From contig JACVTC010000077.1 of assembly GCA_016946835.1 (NCBI GenBank), positions 210,001-242,500 on the forward strand: a stretch of 32,500 nucleotides of DNA, given 5' to 3'. Position 1 is the first letter of the stretch. The number at the start of each line of letters is the position of its first letter. The stretch is from Neocallimastix lanati (nom. inval.) (taxonomy: Eukaryota; Neocallimastigomycota; Neocallimastigomycetes; Neocallimastigales; Neocallimastigaceae). The translations under genes and the position numbers were made by a program. The notes below the pieces were generated by a model. That model was not told the origin of the DNA and did no database searches. It saw nothing but the letters and a program-made list of their open reading frames with translations. Below are positions 1 through 12,840 of the stretch, piece after piece.

Positions 1-3000
1 TATTATATCTTTGATAAATTTTATTTCACCGGCAATGACCATGTCATCAACATAGAGTCCAATTATACATTTTGTTTTATTATTTATTGTATGTTTGAAT
101 ATGCATTGTTCGGCTTTTATTTGTTCAAAATTATTATTAATTAAAAATTTTCTTATTGTTTCGTACCACTGTCTACCGGATTGCTTAAGGCCATATAATG
201 CTTTGTTCAGTTTCCAGTATCCCCTCCCAAAGTTTATATCGCCTTTAGGAATGGTAGTGTAAATATCCTTGTCGAGAGGAGCATTAAGGTAAGCAGCCTT
301 AATATCAAGTTGAAAAATGTCCCAATGAAAAGCAGCAGACAAAGCAAAAATGAGTTTAAGACTATCAATATTTAAAGTTGGGGAATACGTAAGATCATAA
401 TCAATACCCCATTTTTGACGGAAGCCTCTGGCAACCAGACGAGCTTTATATTTGTAAATAAAATTATTACTATCCCTCTTAGTAGCAAAAACCCATTTCG
501 TAGAAATAATATTTTTTCCAGGAGGAACTTTTGAAACAAAAGTCATAATCTTATTTGAATATAAATTATTTAACTCATCTTTTATGGCATTAATCCAGTA
601 ATTTTTATTTTTGCAACTAATGGCTTCATCATAGCTATTTGGAGAATCAGAATAAATAGAAGCGATCATATAAGAATCATCAATATCCAACTTTCTTCTT
701 AAAGTTCTAAGAGTGGAAGGAATAACTGTTTTGGAATCGGGAGAATTTGAGGGTAAAGGACGTTTTCTGGAAGAATGAGAATTATTAATTTCATCGTTAT
801 TAATCATTATATCATCCATAATTTCATTTTCATTAGATTTAATAATGTTATGAGCAATTGATGTAAGAGACTGATTATCTTGGTATAGATTATCATCGTA
901 TTGCAAATTATTAGTGGTATTGGTTGAATTGTTAAAATTGGAATTATTAGAAATATTAATATCAATTTTTCGTGAATCTTGAGTATTAGAATTATCGATG
1001 TCTTGTAAAGAAGTATCAACTGAGGAGTTGGAAATAATAGTATCATTTGAAGCCTTATTAAGAGTATAATTATTAAAAGTATTATCATTATGCGAGTTTG
1101 ATAAAATAGGTAAATTATTGGTAATTTTATTAATGGGTGTGTTGGAATTTTTAAAATTTGTAATTTTATTGTCATTGTTTGATAAAAAATTTTTATTATT
1201 AAAATTTTCATCATTTTTTGAAAAATTTTTATTATCCATAGTTTTATTAGAAATTTCAATAATTTTATGTCGATCATTAGTATTATTATTATGATCATGT
1301 GTATTATCATTTTCCAAATTTTCAGATGAAGATTTATGTAAAATTTTATCACGTGAGGTTGATAAGGTATTATTTAAAATATTATTTATATTACTATTTG
1401 ATGAACAAGGTTCTGATAAATTTATTTTGACCAATGGCTGTTTAGAAATTTTTGGTTCAATTTTTGAAAAATTTTTATTAATAAAACTTTTTTCACTTTT
1501 TTCAATATTAGAATTTTCGTCATTTTCATTGATTTTTTCTTTGCCTTTATTTTTAGCCGAAGGAATATTTACATCACCAGAATTTATAGGGTGTTTTTTA
1601 TCAATTTCATTTGATTTTATTTCTTCATTTGGATTATTTTTAATTAAATCATTTTTTCCCACAGTATTATTTTCTTTTGATATGTTATTTTCTTCTTCAT
1701 TAATGTCGTTATCTTCAATAAAATTATTATTGTCCATTAAATTTACATTTTCATTTAAATTAATATCGTCCAAATTATTATTATTATTTTCATTGTTATT
1801 CTCATTATTGTTTTCATTTAAAACATTGTTCTCGTTATTGTCGTTAGCTATATTGATATTATTATCTTCATTTACGTTATTATCTAGATTTAAATTATTA
1901 TTTATGTTTAAAATATTGTTCTCATTTAGATTGATATTTTCATTTAGAAGATTATTGTCATTATAATTATTATCGTCATTTATATTTCTATTTCTCATGT
2001 TTCTTTCATCAAGGTCCATTTTAGTAAAAGAGAAATAAGGGTCTTGGAAGCCGTTATTCGGATATTTAAAATTTCCTGGTTCTTCTTCAATGCATTCAAT
2101 GTCACTAACATAATTTAATTTTCTAGTTTCTTTGTCCATAATAATATACGAATATTTCTTTTTGTCAAAACCAAGAAAAATGCCTTTCCTTGAATTTGGT
2201 TGAAATTTGGATTTGTGTGGACTTTGGTCTCTGAAGTAGCAAGTGCATCCAAAAGTTCTTAAATGTTTTATATTTACTTTTTTATTATAAAATACTTCGT
2301 CAGGAATTAAATTATTGTTTCCTGAATGTGGGATCATATTGTATAAATAACAAGCATGCTTTATCGCAAAGTTCCAGAAGTTTTCCGATAATTTAGCCCA
2401 ATACATAAGTGTTTTTGCTGAATTTCTAAGTGTATTATTAATTTTTTCAGCTTTTCCGTTTATTTCTGGGCAATAAGGAGGAGAATACACCTTTTCGATA
2501 CCATTTTCTTTACAATATTTGTTTATCTTTTTATTTTTATATTCCTTTCCTCCATCAGATTTAAATATTTTTATCGTATAATCCTTAAATTGATTATTTA
2601 GATAAGTAAAGAATTCTATTATTTTATCTGGAGCTTCAGCTTTTGACTTAAGAGTAAATATCCAGACTTTTCTAGAGAATTCGTCCATCATTGTGAGAAA
2701 GTATTTCTTGTTATTAATGGATAGATTATACGGCCCAGAAATGTCTGAATGAATTATTTCCAGGAGTTCTGTTGCCTTTGGAGTTTTCCCTTTATGAGAT
2801 CCCCTCCTCATCTTAGAAATTTTGCAATCTATGCATGGAGGAGCTTTTATATTATGTAGATCTAGGTATTTAGGTAAATTACTTTGATAAAAATGGCCTA
2901 ATCTTCTATGCCATATTTCAATACTTTTGTCATCTAATTTACCTATATGCATTATATCATTTCCTATTATTTTATTACTGTTTAAATGTTGTGTTTTGAT

Positions 3001-3580
3001 AGGAAATTGATTATATTTAGATGATAGGAATGTACCTAGATTAGTTTTATTCTTATCCCACAATTTTAGTCTAGCTTTTTCTCCATCAGAAGAATCAATT
3101 AAAGAAATAAAACCTGATTTTGCAAGTTCTATACCACTAATAAGATTTTTGTGAACATTTTTGGAAAATAAAACTTTTTCAAGTTTAATATATTGTTTAT
3201 TTATGAAACACTCATAAGTTCCATATCCTTCAAATTGGCAAATTGAACCATTTGCACAACACAACTTAACGGATTCATATTTAAAGTTCACAAGTAAAGA
3301 TTTATCATTCGTTACATGTTCACCGGCACCTGTATCATAAAACCATGTAACATCATCTGTTATTAAGTTACTATGATTAATAAAATCAATAGATTTATCG
3401 TATATGTTATCAAAATCACGAGTATGTTTGTTATTATTTGGAATAACCTCCAATAAATTTATATATTTATTATTTTGCTTTCTCTGATACATTAATGCTC
3501 TAGCATCCTCAAAATCAAAGTTTTCATCGTAATTGCTGGCATTATCAGAGTAATCTTCATTTTTGGTGTATTTTGGAGTA
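1..3580 (-). pseudogene. copia pol fragment: protease, integrase, Asn-rich linker, reverse transcriptase (partial, 5'-severed)
   Basis: I checked this frame codon by codon. It has no stop from the gypsy junction to base 1 and runs off the window, giving about 1190 codons. Protease has its DTGA motif at 3325-3336. Integrase has the zinc-binding pairs H (2908, 2893) and C (2833, 2824). Its catalytic triad is D at 2743-2745, D at 2554-2556 and E at 2446-2448, with the usual 35 residues between the second D and E. A linker of roughly 440 residues (about 2020-690), very rich in Asn, separates integrase from RT; its end carries a basic SRKRPLP stretch near 750-772, a possible nuclear signal. RT shows the first catalytic Asp in FQLDIKAAYLN (D at 304-306) and YVDD at 43-54. 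In life it was the continuation of the Gag frame at 9929. With the gypsy element in between it has lost its start and is probably no longer made as a polyprotein. No catalytic residue looks damaged. Confidence 0.88.
3576..3580. repeat. target-site duplication GAGTA, left copy
   Basis: GAGTA lies directly before the TGTAAC start of the left gypsy LTR and again directly after the GTTACA end of the right LTR (8837-8841). A 5-bp duplication is usual for LTR-element integrase. Confidence 0.95.
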
Positions 3581-3615
3581 TGTAACGAATCTTAAAAAAC
3601 TAGAAATTAGAATGC

Positions 3616-3668
3616 TGGCATAGTGGTTAGTCACTATGACCTCAGTCTGAACCACTAGGGTTCGACTC
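3616..3668 (+). promoter_or_regulatory. tRNA-like Pol III A box and B box inside the LTR
   Basis: TGGCATAGTGG (3616-3626) fits the A-box consensus, and GGTTCGACTC (3659-3668) fits the B box. They are about 32 bases apart, a tRNA or SINE spacing, and a T4 run follows at 3684-3687. A D-arm-like stem (TAGTG/CACTA) is visible, but the T arm does not pair well, so this is a tRNA-derived or tRNA-like relic rather than a functional tRNA gene. The same pair occurs in the 3' LTR at 8273-8325. Confidence 0.5.
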
Positions 3669-3933
3669 ACACCTTTACTAAAATTTTATATCATTTAAAT
3701 TTTAAAGAATTTTTATACTTCATTTCTGTATTTGTTTCTGTATAAATTTCTGTAAAAAATTAACAAAAGAAATTCTTAGAAATTAATAGAAACAAATCAG
3801 ATAGAAATTCTATTTTAATTTATCTTTTATCATTATTTCTTTTAGATTCTTTTTAACCGAAAATAATCAATTTTTATGAAACTTTTTAATGATTTTATGG
3901 TTTTAAATTTTTATGGATTTAAATTTTGAAAAA

Positions 3934-3943
3934 CTATAAATAG
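3934..3943 (+). promoter_or_regulatory. LTR TATA box
   Basis: CTATAAATAG, the best TATA match in the LTR, stands in locally mixed sequence ahead of an A tract. It would start element RNA some tens of bases downstream, compatible with an RNA 5' end near 3987. The 3' LTR has the same motif at 8591-8600. Confidence 0.5.
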
Positions 3944-4179
3944 GAGTGAATTTCGCAGCCAAAAAAAAAAATATTTTTTAAAAATTGTGTTTTTATTAAT
4001 TATTGAATTAATTAATAAGTAATTCGAAATATTACAATAATTAATCTTTATAATTAATATTTTTAAATTTCTTAATTAATAAAACTATATTTTAAAAAAC
4101 CAAATTACTTATTAATCAAAAAGTGCTTACCTATTGTGTTACACTCTTTAAAAACACGGATATTCCAATATTCGTTACA

Positions 4180-4189
4180 ATAAAAACAC
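4180..4189 (+). promoter_or_regulatory. gypsy primer-binding site candidate, self-priming type
   Basis: The bases right after the LTR (ATAAAAACAC) lack the TGG expected for a tRNA 3'-end primer. They are perfectly complementary over 10 bases to 3987-3996 (GTGTTTTTAT) in the R/U5 part of the same LTR. Tf1 of fission yeast and sushi-type chromoviruses are known to prime from the 5' end of their own RNA this way. The short match in AT-rich DNA leaves chance possible. Confidence 0.4.
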
Positions 4190-4220
4190 CACTAAACTAA
4201 GCACAATACCTTTGCACTTT

Positions 4221-4661
4221 TACTCTTTTTGGAACCCCGTTAAGGAATCCCATTTTCTACTACTATTTTTGGAACCCCGTTAAGGAATCCCATTTTCTAC
4301 TACTATTTTTGGAACCCCGTTAAGGAATCCCATTTTCTACTACTATTTTTGGAACCCCGTTAAGGAATCCCATTTTCTACTACTATTTTTGGAACCCCGT
4401 TAAGGAATCCCATTTTCTACTACTATTTTTGGAACCCCGTTAAGGAATCCCATTTTCTACTACTATTTTTGGAACCCCGTTAAGGAATCCCATTTTCTAC
4501 TACTATTTTTGGAACACCGTTAAGGAATCCCATTTACTACTATTCTTTTTTGGAACCCCGTTAAGGAATCCCATTCTCTACTACTCTTTTTGGAACCCCG
4601 TTAAGTAATCCCATTCTCTATTACTCTTTTTGGAACCCCGTTAAGGAATCCCATTTTCTAC
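4221..4661 (+). repeat. 40-bp tandem repeat array, 11 units, in gypsy leader
   Basis: Eleven head-to-tail units built on TTTTTGGAACCCCGTTAAGG followed by AATCCCATTTTCTACTACTA. Six units (4261-4500) are identical; the units at both edges carry substitutions or a 1-base insertion, and a decayed partial unit follows at 4662. The period is not a multiple of three and there is no ORF, so this is untranslated leader. The position between primer site and gag would suit a packaging, dimerisation or expression role, but no function can be read from the sequence. Confidence 0.95.
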
Positions 4662-4893
4662 TATTTTTGAAACCACTTACCAAGACTATAAATTTTTCTA
4701 CCAAAATTCATTCATGAATTTATAAATTCAATCGGAACCCTTGAATTTTACTATATATTAAAATTATTAATATTTTCAATAATCCATATAACCATCCTTG
4801 AAATTAAAATTATTTATATTGAAATTAAATATTTACTTCTTCTAATAATTAATTATATTGTATATTTATTATTCAATCAAAATCAATAATTAG

Positions 4894-7920
<3,027 letters not shown>

Positions 7921-8202
7921 ATATAAATCATTTAATCAAAAATAAATTTTATTTCATCAAAGTACTATTAATCATTCTAACTTATGATTATTTTAAAAAA
8001 AAAAAAAAAAAAAAATTATTTTATATTATTCAAAAACATTTATTCTAGATAGTTTTATTTTTATACTTTATTTTTAAAACTTAAAATTCATGTAATTTTT
8101 ATTATTCAATGTATTAATTAAATTATCACTCCTATAAGTATTTTAGTTATAGTTTATTATTATAAAAGTTAGAATTAGAAATAGTTTAGATTTAAAGCAA
8201 AA
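7921..8202 (+). other. gypsy 3' untranslated segment
   Basis: AT-rich DNA between the polyprotein stop and the purine tract, with a run of about 20 A near 7994-8015. No ORF or clear motif. Confidence 0.7.
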
Positions 8203-8234
8203 GATTCGTCTGGCATCCGAATCCTAGAGGAGGA
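8203..8234 (+). promoter_or_regulatory. gypsy polypurine tract with upstream hairpin
   Basis: AGAGGAGGA (8226-8234) lies 3 bases before the 3' LTR and is the expected plus-strand primer. Just before it GATTCG (8203-8208) and CGAATC (8218-8223) can pair around a 9-base loop. Confidence 0.7.
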
Positions 8235-8237
8235 CCA

Positions 8238-8836
8238 TGTAACGAATCTTAAAAAACTAGAAATTAGAATGCTGGCATAGTGGTTAGTCACTATGACCTC
8301 AGCCTGAACCACTAGGGTTCGACTCACACCTTTACTAAAATTTTATATCATTTAAATTTTAAAGAATTTTTATACTTCATTTCTGTATTTGTTTCTGTAT
8401 AAATTTCTGTAAAAAATTAACAAAAGAAATTCTTAGAAATTAATAGAAACAAATCAGATAGAAATTCTATTTTAATTTATCTTTTATCATTATTTCTTTT
8501 AGATTCTTTTTAACCGAAAATAATCAATTTTTATGAAACTTTTTAATGATTTTATGGTTTTAAATTTTTATGGATTTAAATTTTGAAAAACTATAAATAG
8601 GAGTGAATTTCGCAGCCAAAAAAAAAAATATTTTTTAAAAATTGTGTTTTTATTAATTATTGAATTAATTAATAAGTAATTCGAAATATTACAATAATTA
8701 ATCTTTATAATTAATATTTTTAAATTTCTTAATTAATAAAACTATATTTTAAAAAACCAAATTACTTATTAATCAAAAAGTGCTTACCTATTGTGTTACA
8801 CTCTTTAAAAACACGGATATTCCAATATTCGTTACA
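8238..8836 (+). repeat. gypsy 3' LTR (599 bp)
   Basis: Direct copy of 3581-4179; the only difference found by eye is C at 8303 where the left LTR has T at 3646. It follows the purine tract, and its last bases supply the false stop codon of the copia Gag fragment on the other strand. Confidence 0.95.
8273..8325 (+). promoter_or_regulatory. tRNA-like Pol III boxes, 3' LTR copy
   Basis: Duplicate of 3616-3668 by LTR identity; the C/T difference between LTRs (8303) falls between the two boxes, not in them. Confidence 0.5.
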
Positions 8837-9929
8837 GAGTACTATTATTTCTATAATCATTATAGTTTCTTGAGTTTACCAAGTAATTTAATGATTTCTT
8901 CTCTTGTTGTTGATTTTGCCTCCCTTTTTTATTATTATACTGATTTTTAATATTGTTTTCTTTGTTTTTAAGATTGAAATGACATTCTTTTGTGGAATGT
9001 CCGTTCATATCACATATATGACAATAACTTTTATTATCTTTCTTATATTTATGTTTATTTTTCTTATTGTTAATTGAACTTGAAGGTTTTTTGTTTAATT
9101 TTGTAGTTCTTTTCCTCTTGCTAAGGTAATCAAGGTCCATAGGATCATCATCTTCATCTTTTTCTTTAATGTCATCCCAGTTTTCAACATATGACCTTGC
9201 TGAGATAATTCTTTTGAGAGTATCTAAGTACTCATCTGCATCACTGTTCAAGTCGAATTGAACAATATTTTTATAGTCATCAGTAAGAATGTTATATAGG
9301 TATTTTAATTTTTCCTTGTTTGTAATACCTAAATCAACTTCTTCCATTTCTACGAAAATTTCTTTCGCTTGGTCCAACATTTTGATTACTTCATTTTTGT
9401 TCTTTGGCTTTAAACTTTTGAGTATTTTAAGCCAGTACTCCATATCAGCGTTGTTGTTACCGTATTTTCCCTTGAGTTTTTCCATAATACGATAACTGTT
9501 AGTCAGACGACTTATCTCTTTAACGATTTTTTCGTCAATATTTTTTAAAATCAATAACATCAATTCGGCATCCATTTTTATAGCCTCTTTGATAATTAGT
9601 CTTTTTGTTCTATTATCCAATAATGGTTCTAGAGCATTATTGTTTACATTCTCTGGTGCGTCATTGTTTTCTCTAACAGGACGAGGTTCTTGACCAGGAA
9701 TTGGGAGGTTTAAATTGTTAAGAATGTCCGTAATGACCCTGTTGGTTGGTTCATTACCGTTTGGGGCGTAAACAAAGAATTCATTATTTAGATGACTGAT
9801 AATATCATCTTCTAAAAAGTCTTCAATACCTTGAGTTTTGGCAGCGGTTACAATAAAAAGTTTCCATTCGTTGAAGTTAGACTTTCCACGAAGGCGTTGG
9901 TCTTTAGCTAAAGTAGTTTCTTGAGGCAT
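8832..9929 (-). CDS. copia Gag (N-terminal part of Gag-Pol, truncated by gypsy insertion)
   Basis: The open frame has 365 codons from ATG at 9927-9929. The N-terminus (LRGKSNFNEWK) is the usual start of copia-type Gag domains (UBN2/DUF4219 style). Residues 303-316 form a zinc knuckle, CHICDMNGHSTKEC (CX2CX4HX4C), which binds RNA during particle assembly. A basic Lys/Arg/Asn-rich stretch (about 270-300) precedes it. The final Leu and stop codon are artefacts: they are read from the edge of the inserted gypsy LTR. Taking out 5261 bases (element plus one target copy) brings this frame into register with the pol frame ending at base 1, so Gag and Pol were one ORF. The truncated Gag could still be translated, but could not supply enzymes in cis. 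Confidence 0.85.
   Translation of the reverse strand: MPQETTLAKDQRLRGKSNFNEWKLFIVTAAKTQGIEDFLEDDIISHLNNEFFVYAPNGNEPTNRVITDILNNLNLPIPGQEPRPVRENNDAPENVNNNALEPLLDNRTKRLIIKEAIKMDAELMLLILKNIDEKIVKEISRLTNSYRIMEKLKGKYGNNNADMEYWLKILKSLKPKNKNEVIKMLDQAKEIFVEMEEVDLGITNKEKLKYLYNILTDDYKNIVQFDLNSDADEYLDTLKRIISARSYVENWDDIKEKDEDDDPMDLDYLSKRKRTTKLNKKPSSSINNKKNKHKYKKDNKSYCHICDMNGHSTKECHFNLKNKENNIKNQYNNKKGRQNQQQEKKSLNYLVNSRNYNDYRNNSTL
8837..8841. repeat. target-site duplication GAGTA, right copy
   Basis: Second copy of the 5-bp target of the gypsy insertion. Joining the flanks at one GAGTA restores the copia reading frame, so the two copies do come from one insertion event. Confidence 0.95.
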
Positions 9930-9973
9930 GTCGTATTTTTTAAAAAAAACTTTTAATATTAGAATAGAATCGA

Positions 9974-9989
9974 ATGAGACTCTTAATCT
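9974..9989 (-). promoter_or_regulatory. copia primer-binding site candidate, complementary to tRNA-Lys(CUU) anticodon arm
   Basis: The plus strand reads ATGAGACTCTTAATCT, which I recognise as the anticodon arm of a eukaryotic tRNA-Lys(CUU): the loop CTCTTAA contains anticodon CTT. The element's RNA (minus sense) is therefore complementary to a tRNA-Lys at exactly the place where a primer should bind, between LTR and gag. Drosophila copia and Ty5 are known to use a cleaved 5' half of initiator tRNA in this way. Use of tRNA-Lys here is inference. Confidence 0.6.
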
Positions 9990-10206
9990 GATATATGTTG
10001 TTTATTTATTTAATATAATAATACGAAAGTATTATGGTTAACAAAGAGAGAAGTGGATAGTACATTCATGATGTTTATATAGAACTATATCACATGAATA
10101 CATTTGTTACGTAAATACATGTTACACAAAATAATTAAAATGATTGTTGACATAGTTTATACAATATAAAATAAACGTATTAACTAATTTACATAAAACA
10201 TTAACA
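9989..10206 (-). repeat. copia 5' LTR candidate (outer boundary unresolved)
   Basis: Reading the minus strand, DNA before the gag start ends in CAACA (plus-strand TGTTG at 9996-10000), the typical copia LTR end, or in CA at 9989. A TATA-like stretch lies near 10072-10086. The outer boundary cannot be fixed because the partner LTR is outside the window; TGTTAATG on the minus strand at 10199-10206 is one candidate start. Confidence 0.4.
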
Positions 10207-10290
10207 CAAGTACACTTTAATAAATTACATAATAAATAAATATATAAAATAATATAAATAAATATATAGTATAATTATTAAGTAGTTATC

Positions 10291-10345
<55 letters not shown>

Positions 10346-10640
10346 TTATAAACAATAATTATTATAATTTACAAATATATATATAAATGAATTAAAAAAA
10401 ATAATATCTAAGTACTTTAGAAAAACTAAAAAAATTTTTCTTATAGTATTTTATATTATCAATTAATAATAAATAATATATAATAAATAATATAAAAGTA
10501 CCAATAATTATAGAAATATCAGTAATAATGTTTTTTTAATAACGATGAAAATAATAATAATACTTATTAAATATAAAAATAAATATAAATGAATTAAAAT
10601 TATAATATAAAATTTTTTATACTAAAAATCATTAGAATTC

Positions 10641-10671
<31 letters not shown>

Positions 10672-11357
10672 ATGTAGTAATAAAATTGAAAAAATAAAAG
10701 ATTTATATATATATATATGTATTATCAAAATATTTCGAATTTTCCTTTTATTAACGTTGAATATATATATATGATATTTATAATAAAATAAAAAGTGAGT
10801 GTCAAGAACATAATTATGTTCAATTTTTTTTGGAATTTTTAGAATATTTTCTTTATAAAAAAAAACCTATTTAATTTGCTAGGAAATTGAAAATTGGAAT
10901 TATTATGATAATATTGAGCATATTGCAAATAATGTTTCAGAATCTTTTAATAAATACTTAAATATTATTTGTAAAAAAAACAACTTTTTTCAATTATTAT
11001 CAGAATTACAAGAAGAATCCTAATATTGACTACGAAACGAGAACTGAGAACTGCTGGAATTTTGAAAAAAAAAAAAAAAAAAAAATTAAAACGGATTAAT
11101 CAAGGCTTTAGTTAAATATTATAAAAATATGGAAACTCTATTAAAAAAAAAAAGGAAAGTGTTAGAAATGATTTCTTTGAATTATGGTTGAAATTCTTAA
11201 ATGATTTAAATATTAAAATTATTAATTAATAATAAATTATTAAGAAATGACAGAAAATTGACCAAATTCTGTAGTACATAATTATAATTTATTAATAATT
11301 ATAATTATTTTAAAAAGAGAATAAATGAATATATACAATAATGATTAAAGTATTTTT

Positions 11358-11390
<33 letters not shown>

Positions 11391-11890
11391 GATTAGGTAG
11401 CTTAATATTATTTAAATGTATTTTTATAATTAAATATTATTAATTTAAAAATATATTTATATAATTAAAATTTTGTTATTGTAATATTATTTTTTACAAA
11501 ATATAAAAATATACTGTTATAATTAATTATTTTAATATTTTTTCTTTTTACAAATATTAAAATATATCTTTATAATTAAATGTATTTTAATAATTATATA
11601 TTATAAATAATTATTATATACTGTATTACAAAATATTAAAATATATCATTATAGTTAAATATATTTTTATAATTAAATATTATAAATAATTATTTAATTT
11701 ATATTTTACAAAGCATTAAAATATATCTTTAATTAAATATATTTTTATTTTTATAATTAAATACTCTATAAATAATTATTTTATTACTATTTTACAAAAT
11801 ATTAAAAATATATTATTTGTAAAAATAATATTAAAATAATATTGATTATTAAATAAATATTATAAAAAAGTTTTTTTTTTTATTTATTCA
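10207..11890. other. gene-free AT-rich spacer with AAT microsatellite and homopolymer tracts
   Basis: Contains an AAT microsatellite at 10291-10341, A tracts near 10641-10669 and 11066-11085, and a T tract near 11360-11389. From 11390 to 11850 it is built of loosely repeated units around a core resembling AAAATATATCTTTATAATTA, related to the tidier repeats at 12629-12784. No ORF of credible composition on either strand. Confidence 0.75.
10291..10341. repeat. (AAT)n microsatellite
   Basis: About 17 uninterrupted AAT units. Confidence 0.95.
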
Positions 11891-11899
11891 TTCATTTAT

Positions 11900-12230
11900 A
11901 TCAATACGCCCCTTGGCGAAATGCAACTCTCATATGTAATAGCTCCCTTGTTAAATGCATATTCATCAGAAAGATTACTTTTTTGTGGAATATATCTGTA
12001 TAGACACACTATATGTATTCATATGCTAGTAATTCCCTTATAAATATATAAAATGACAATACTTGTGTAACCCTCTCAGGCCCACAGTTAGGACAGTATC
12101 TTGTCTATATTATGATATTGAGAATAATATTTATATATAAGGGGTGAAATCCTAATATGTTGCATTTCGAAACGTGGCTTACAAATATAAATTTATTTCA
12201 TAATTTAACGCCCTTCATTTTTATTTTTTT
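11900..12230. repeat. dispersed repeat island A, with inverted ends
   Basis: A patch of mixed base composition in an AT desert. The left edge (AATACGCC at 11903, then CGAAATGCAAC to 11927) is an inverted match of the right edge (GTTGCATTTCGAAACGTGG, 12159-12177). The motif GTATTCATATGCTAG (12015-12029) corresponds to GTATTCCTGTTGCTAG in island B. It appears to be two partial copies of the island B/C family in opposite orientation, or a MITE-like element. No coding capacity. Confidence 0.6.
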
Positions 12231-12240
12231 TAAATAATTA

Positions 12241-12295
<55 letters not shown>

Positions 12296-12840
12296 AACTA
12301 GAAATAAATATTAATGGTTTAATTTTTTTTTCAAATTTTAAAAATCAAAAAATTTTTCTAATAAATACTTTTTTTATAATTGTTTCATAAAAAAAAACAA
12401 AAAAAGAATTAAATAAATGAACAATAAATAATAAACAATAAATAATAAAAATTTATATTAAATAAATAAATAATAAACTTCAAAAAATTATATATGAAAA
12501 TAATTGAAACAAATAGAGGAAAAGAACAAATTATATAAAAATATTATCTTTAAAATTAAATATTATTAAATATTTTATTATAATTTTAAACAAAAATACT
12601 ATTTAATATTATTTTATTATTGTTTTAGCAAAAAATCTTGAAATATATCTTTAAAATTAAATATTTTATTATTATTTTATCAAAAAATCTTGAAATATAT
12701 CTTTAAAATTAAATATTTTATTATTATTTTATCAAAAAATCTTGAAATATATCTTTAAAATTAAATATCTTATTATTATTTTAACAAAAAATATTTTTTT
12801 ATTTTTTTATTTCTTTATTATAGTTTAAGCTACCTTTACA
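12231..12840. other. AT-rich spacer with (TAAA)n and 52-bp tandem repeats
   Basis: Starts with a (TAAA)14 microsatellite at 12241-12296, then poly(A/T)-rich DNA, and ends with the three-unit tandem array listed separately. No gene seen. Confidence 0.75.
12629..12784 (+). repeat. 52-bp tandem repeat, 3 units
   Basis: Units start at 12629, 12681 and 12733, each opening with CAAAAAATCTTGAAATATAT; they differ at only a few bases. A decayed relative precedes them near 12535-12600, and looser relatives lie at 11390-11850 on the other side of island A. Confidence 0.9.

Larger units (their letters stand above)
3581..4179 (+). repeat. gypsy 5' LTR (599 bp)
   Basis: Starts TGTAACGAAT and ends ATTCGTTACA, so the termini are an inverted repeat of about 10 bp (TGTAACGAAT / ATTCGTTACA). 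It matches 8238-8836 along its whole length with one difference seen. It contains a tRNA-like Pol III box pair (3616-3668), a TATA box (3934-3943) and an 11-base A tract (3961-3971). Confidence 0.95.

Noticed and set aside
807-1352. Minus-strand frame rich in Ile and Leu
   Set aside because: Out-of-phase shadow of the same linker; the real frame is continuous with RT and integrase.
1427-1966. Plus-strand open frame rich in Phe, Leu and Ser
   Set aside because: Antisense shadow of the Asn-rich copia linker; AAT/GAA codons read backwards lack stops.
3606-3690. True tRNA gene in the LTR
   Set aside because: The boxes fit, but the T stem and acceptor stem do not pair, so I report only tRNA-like Pol III boxes.
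4221-4661. CRISPR array
   Set aside because: Units are contiguous repeats without distinct spacers, inside a eukaryotic retrotransposon leader.
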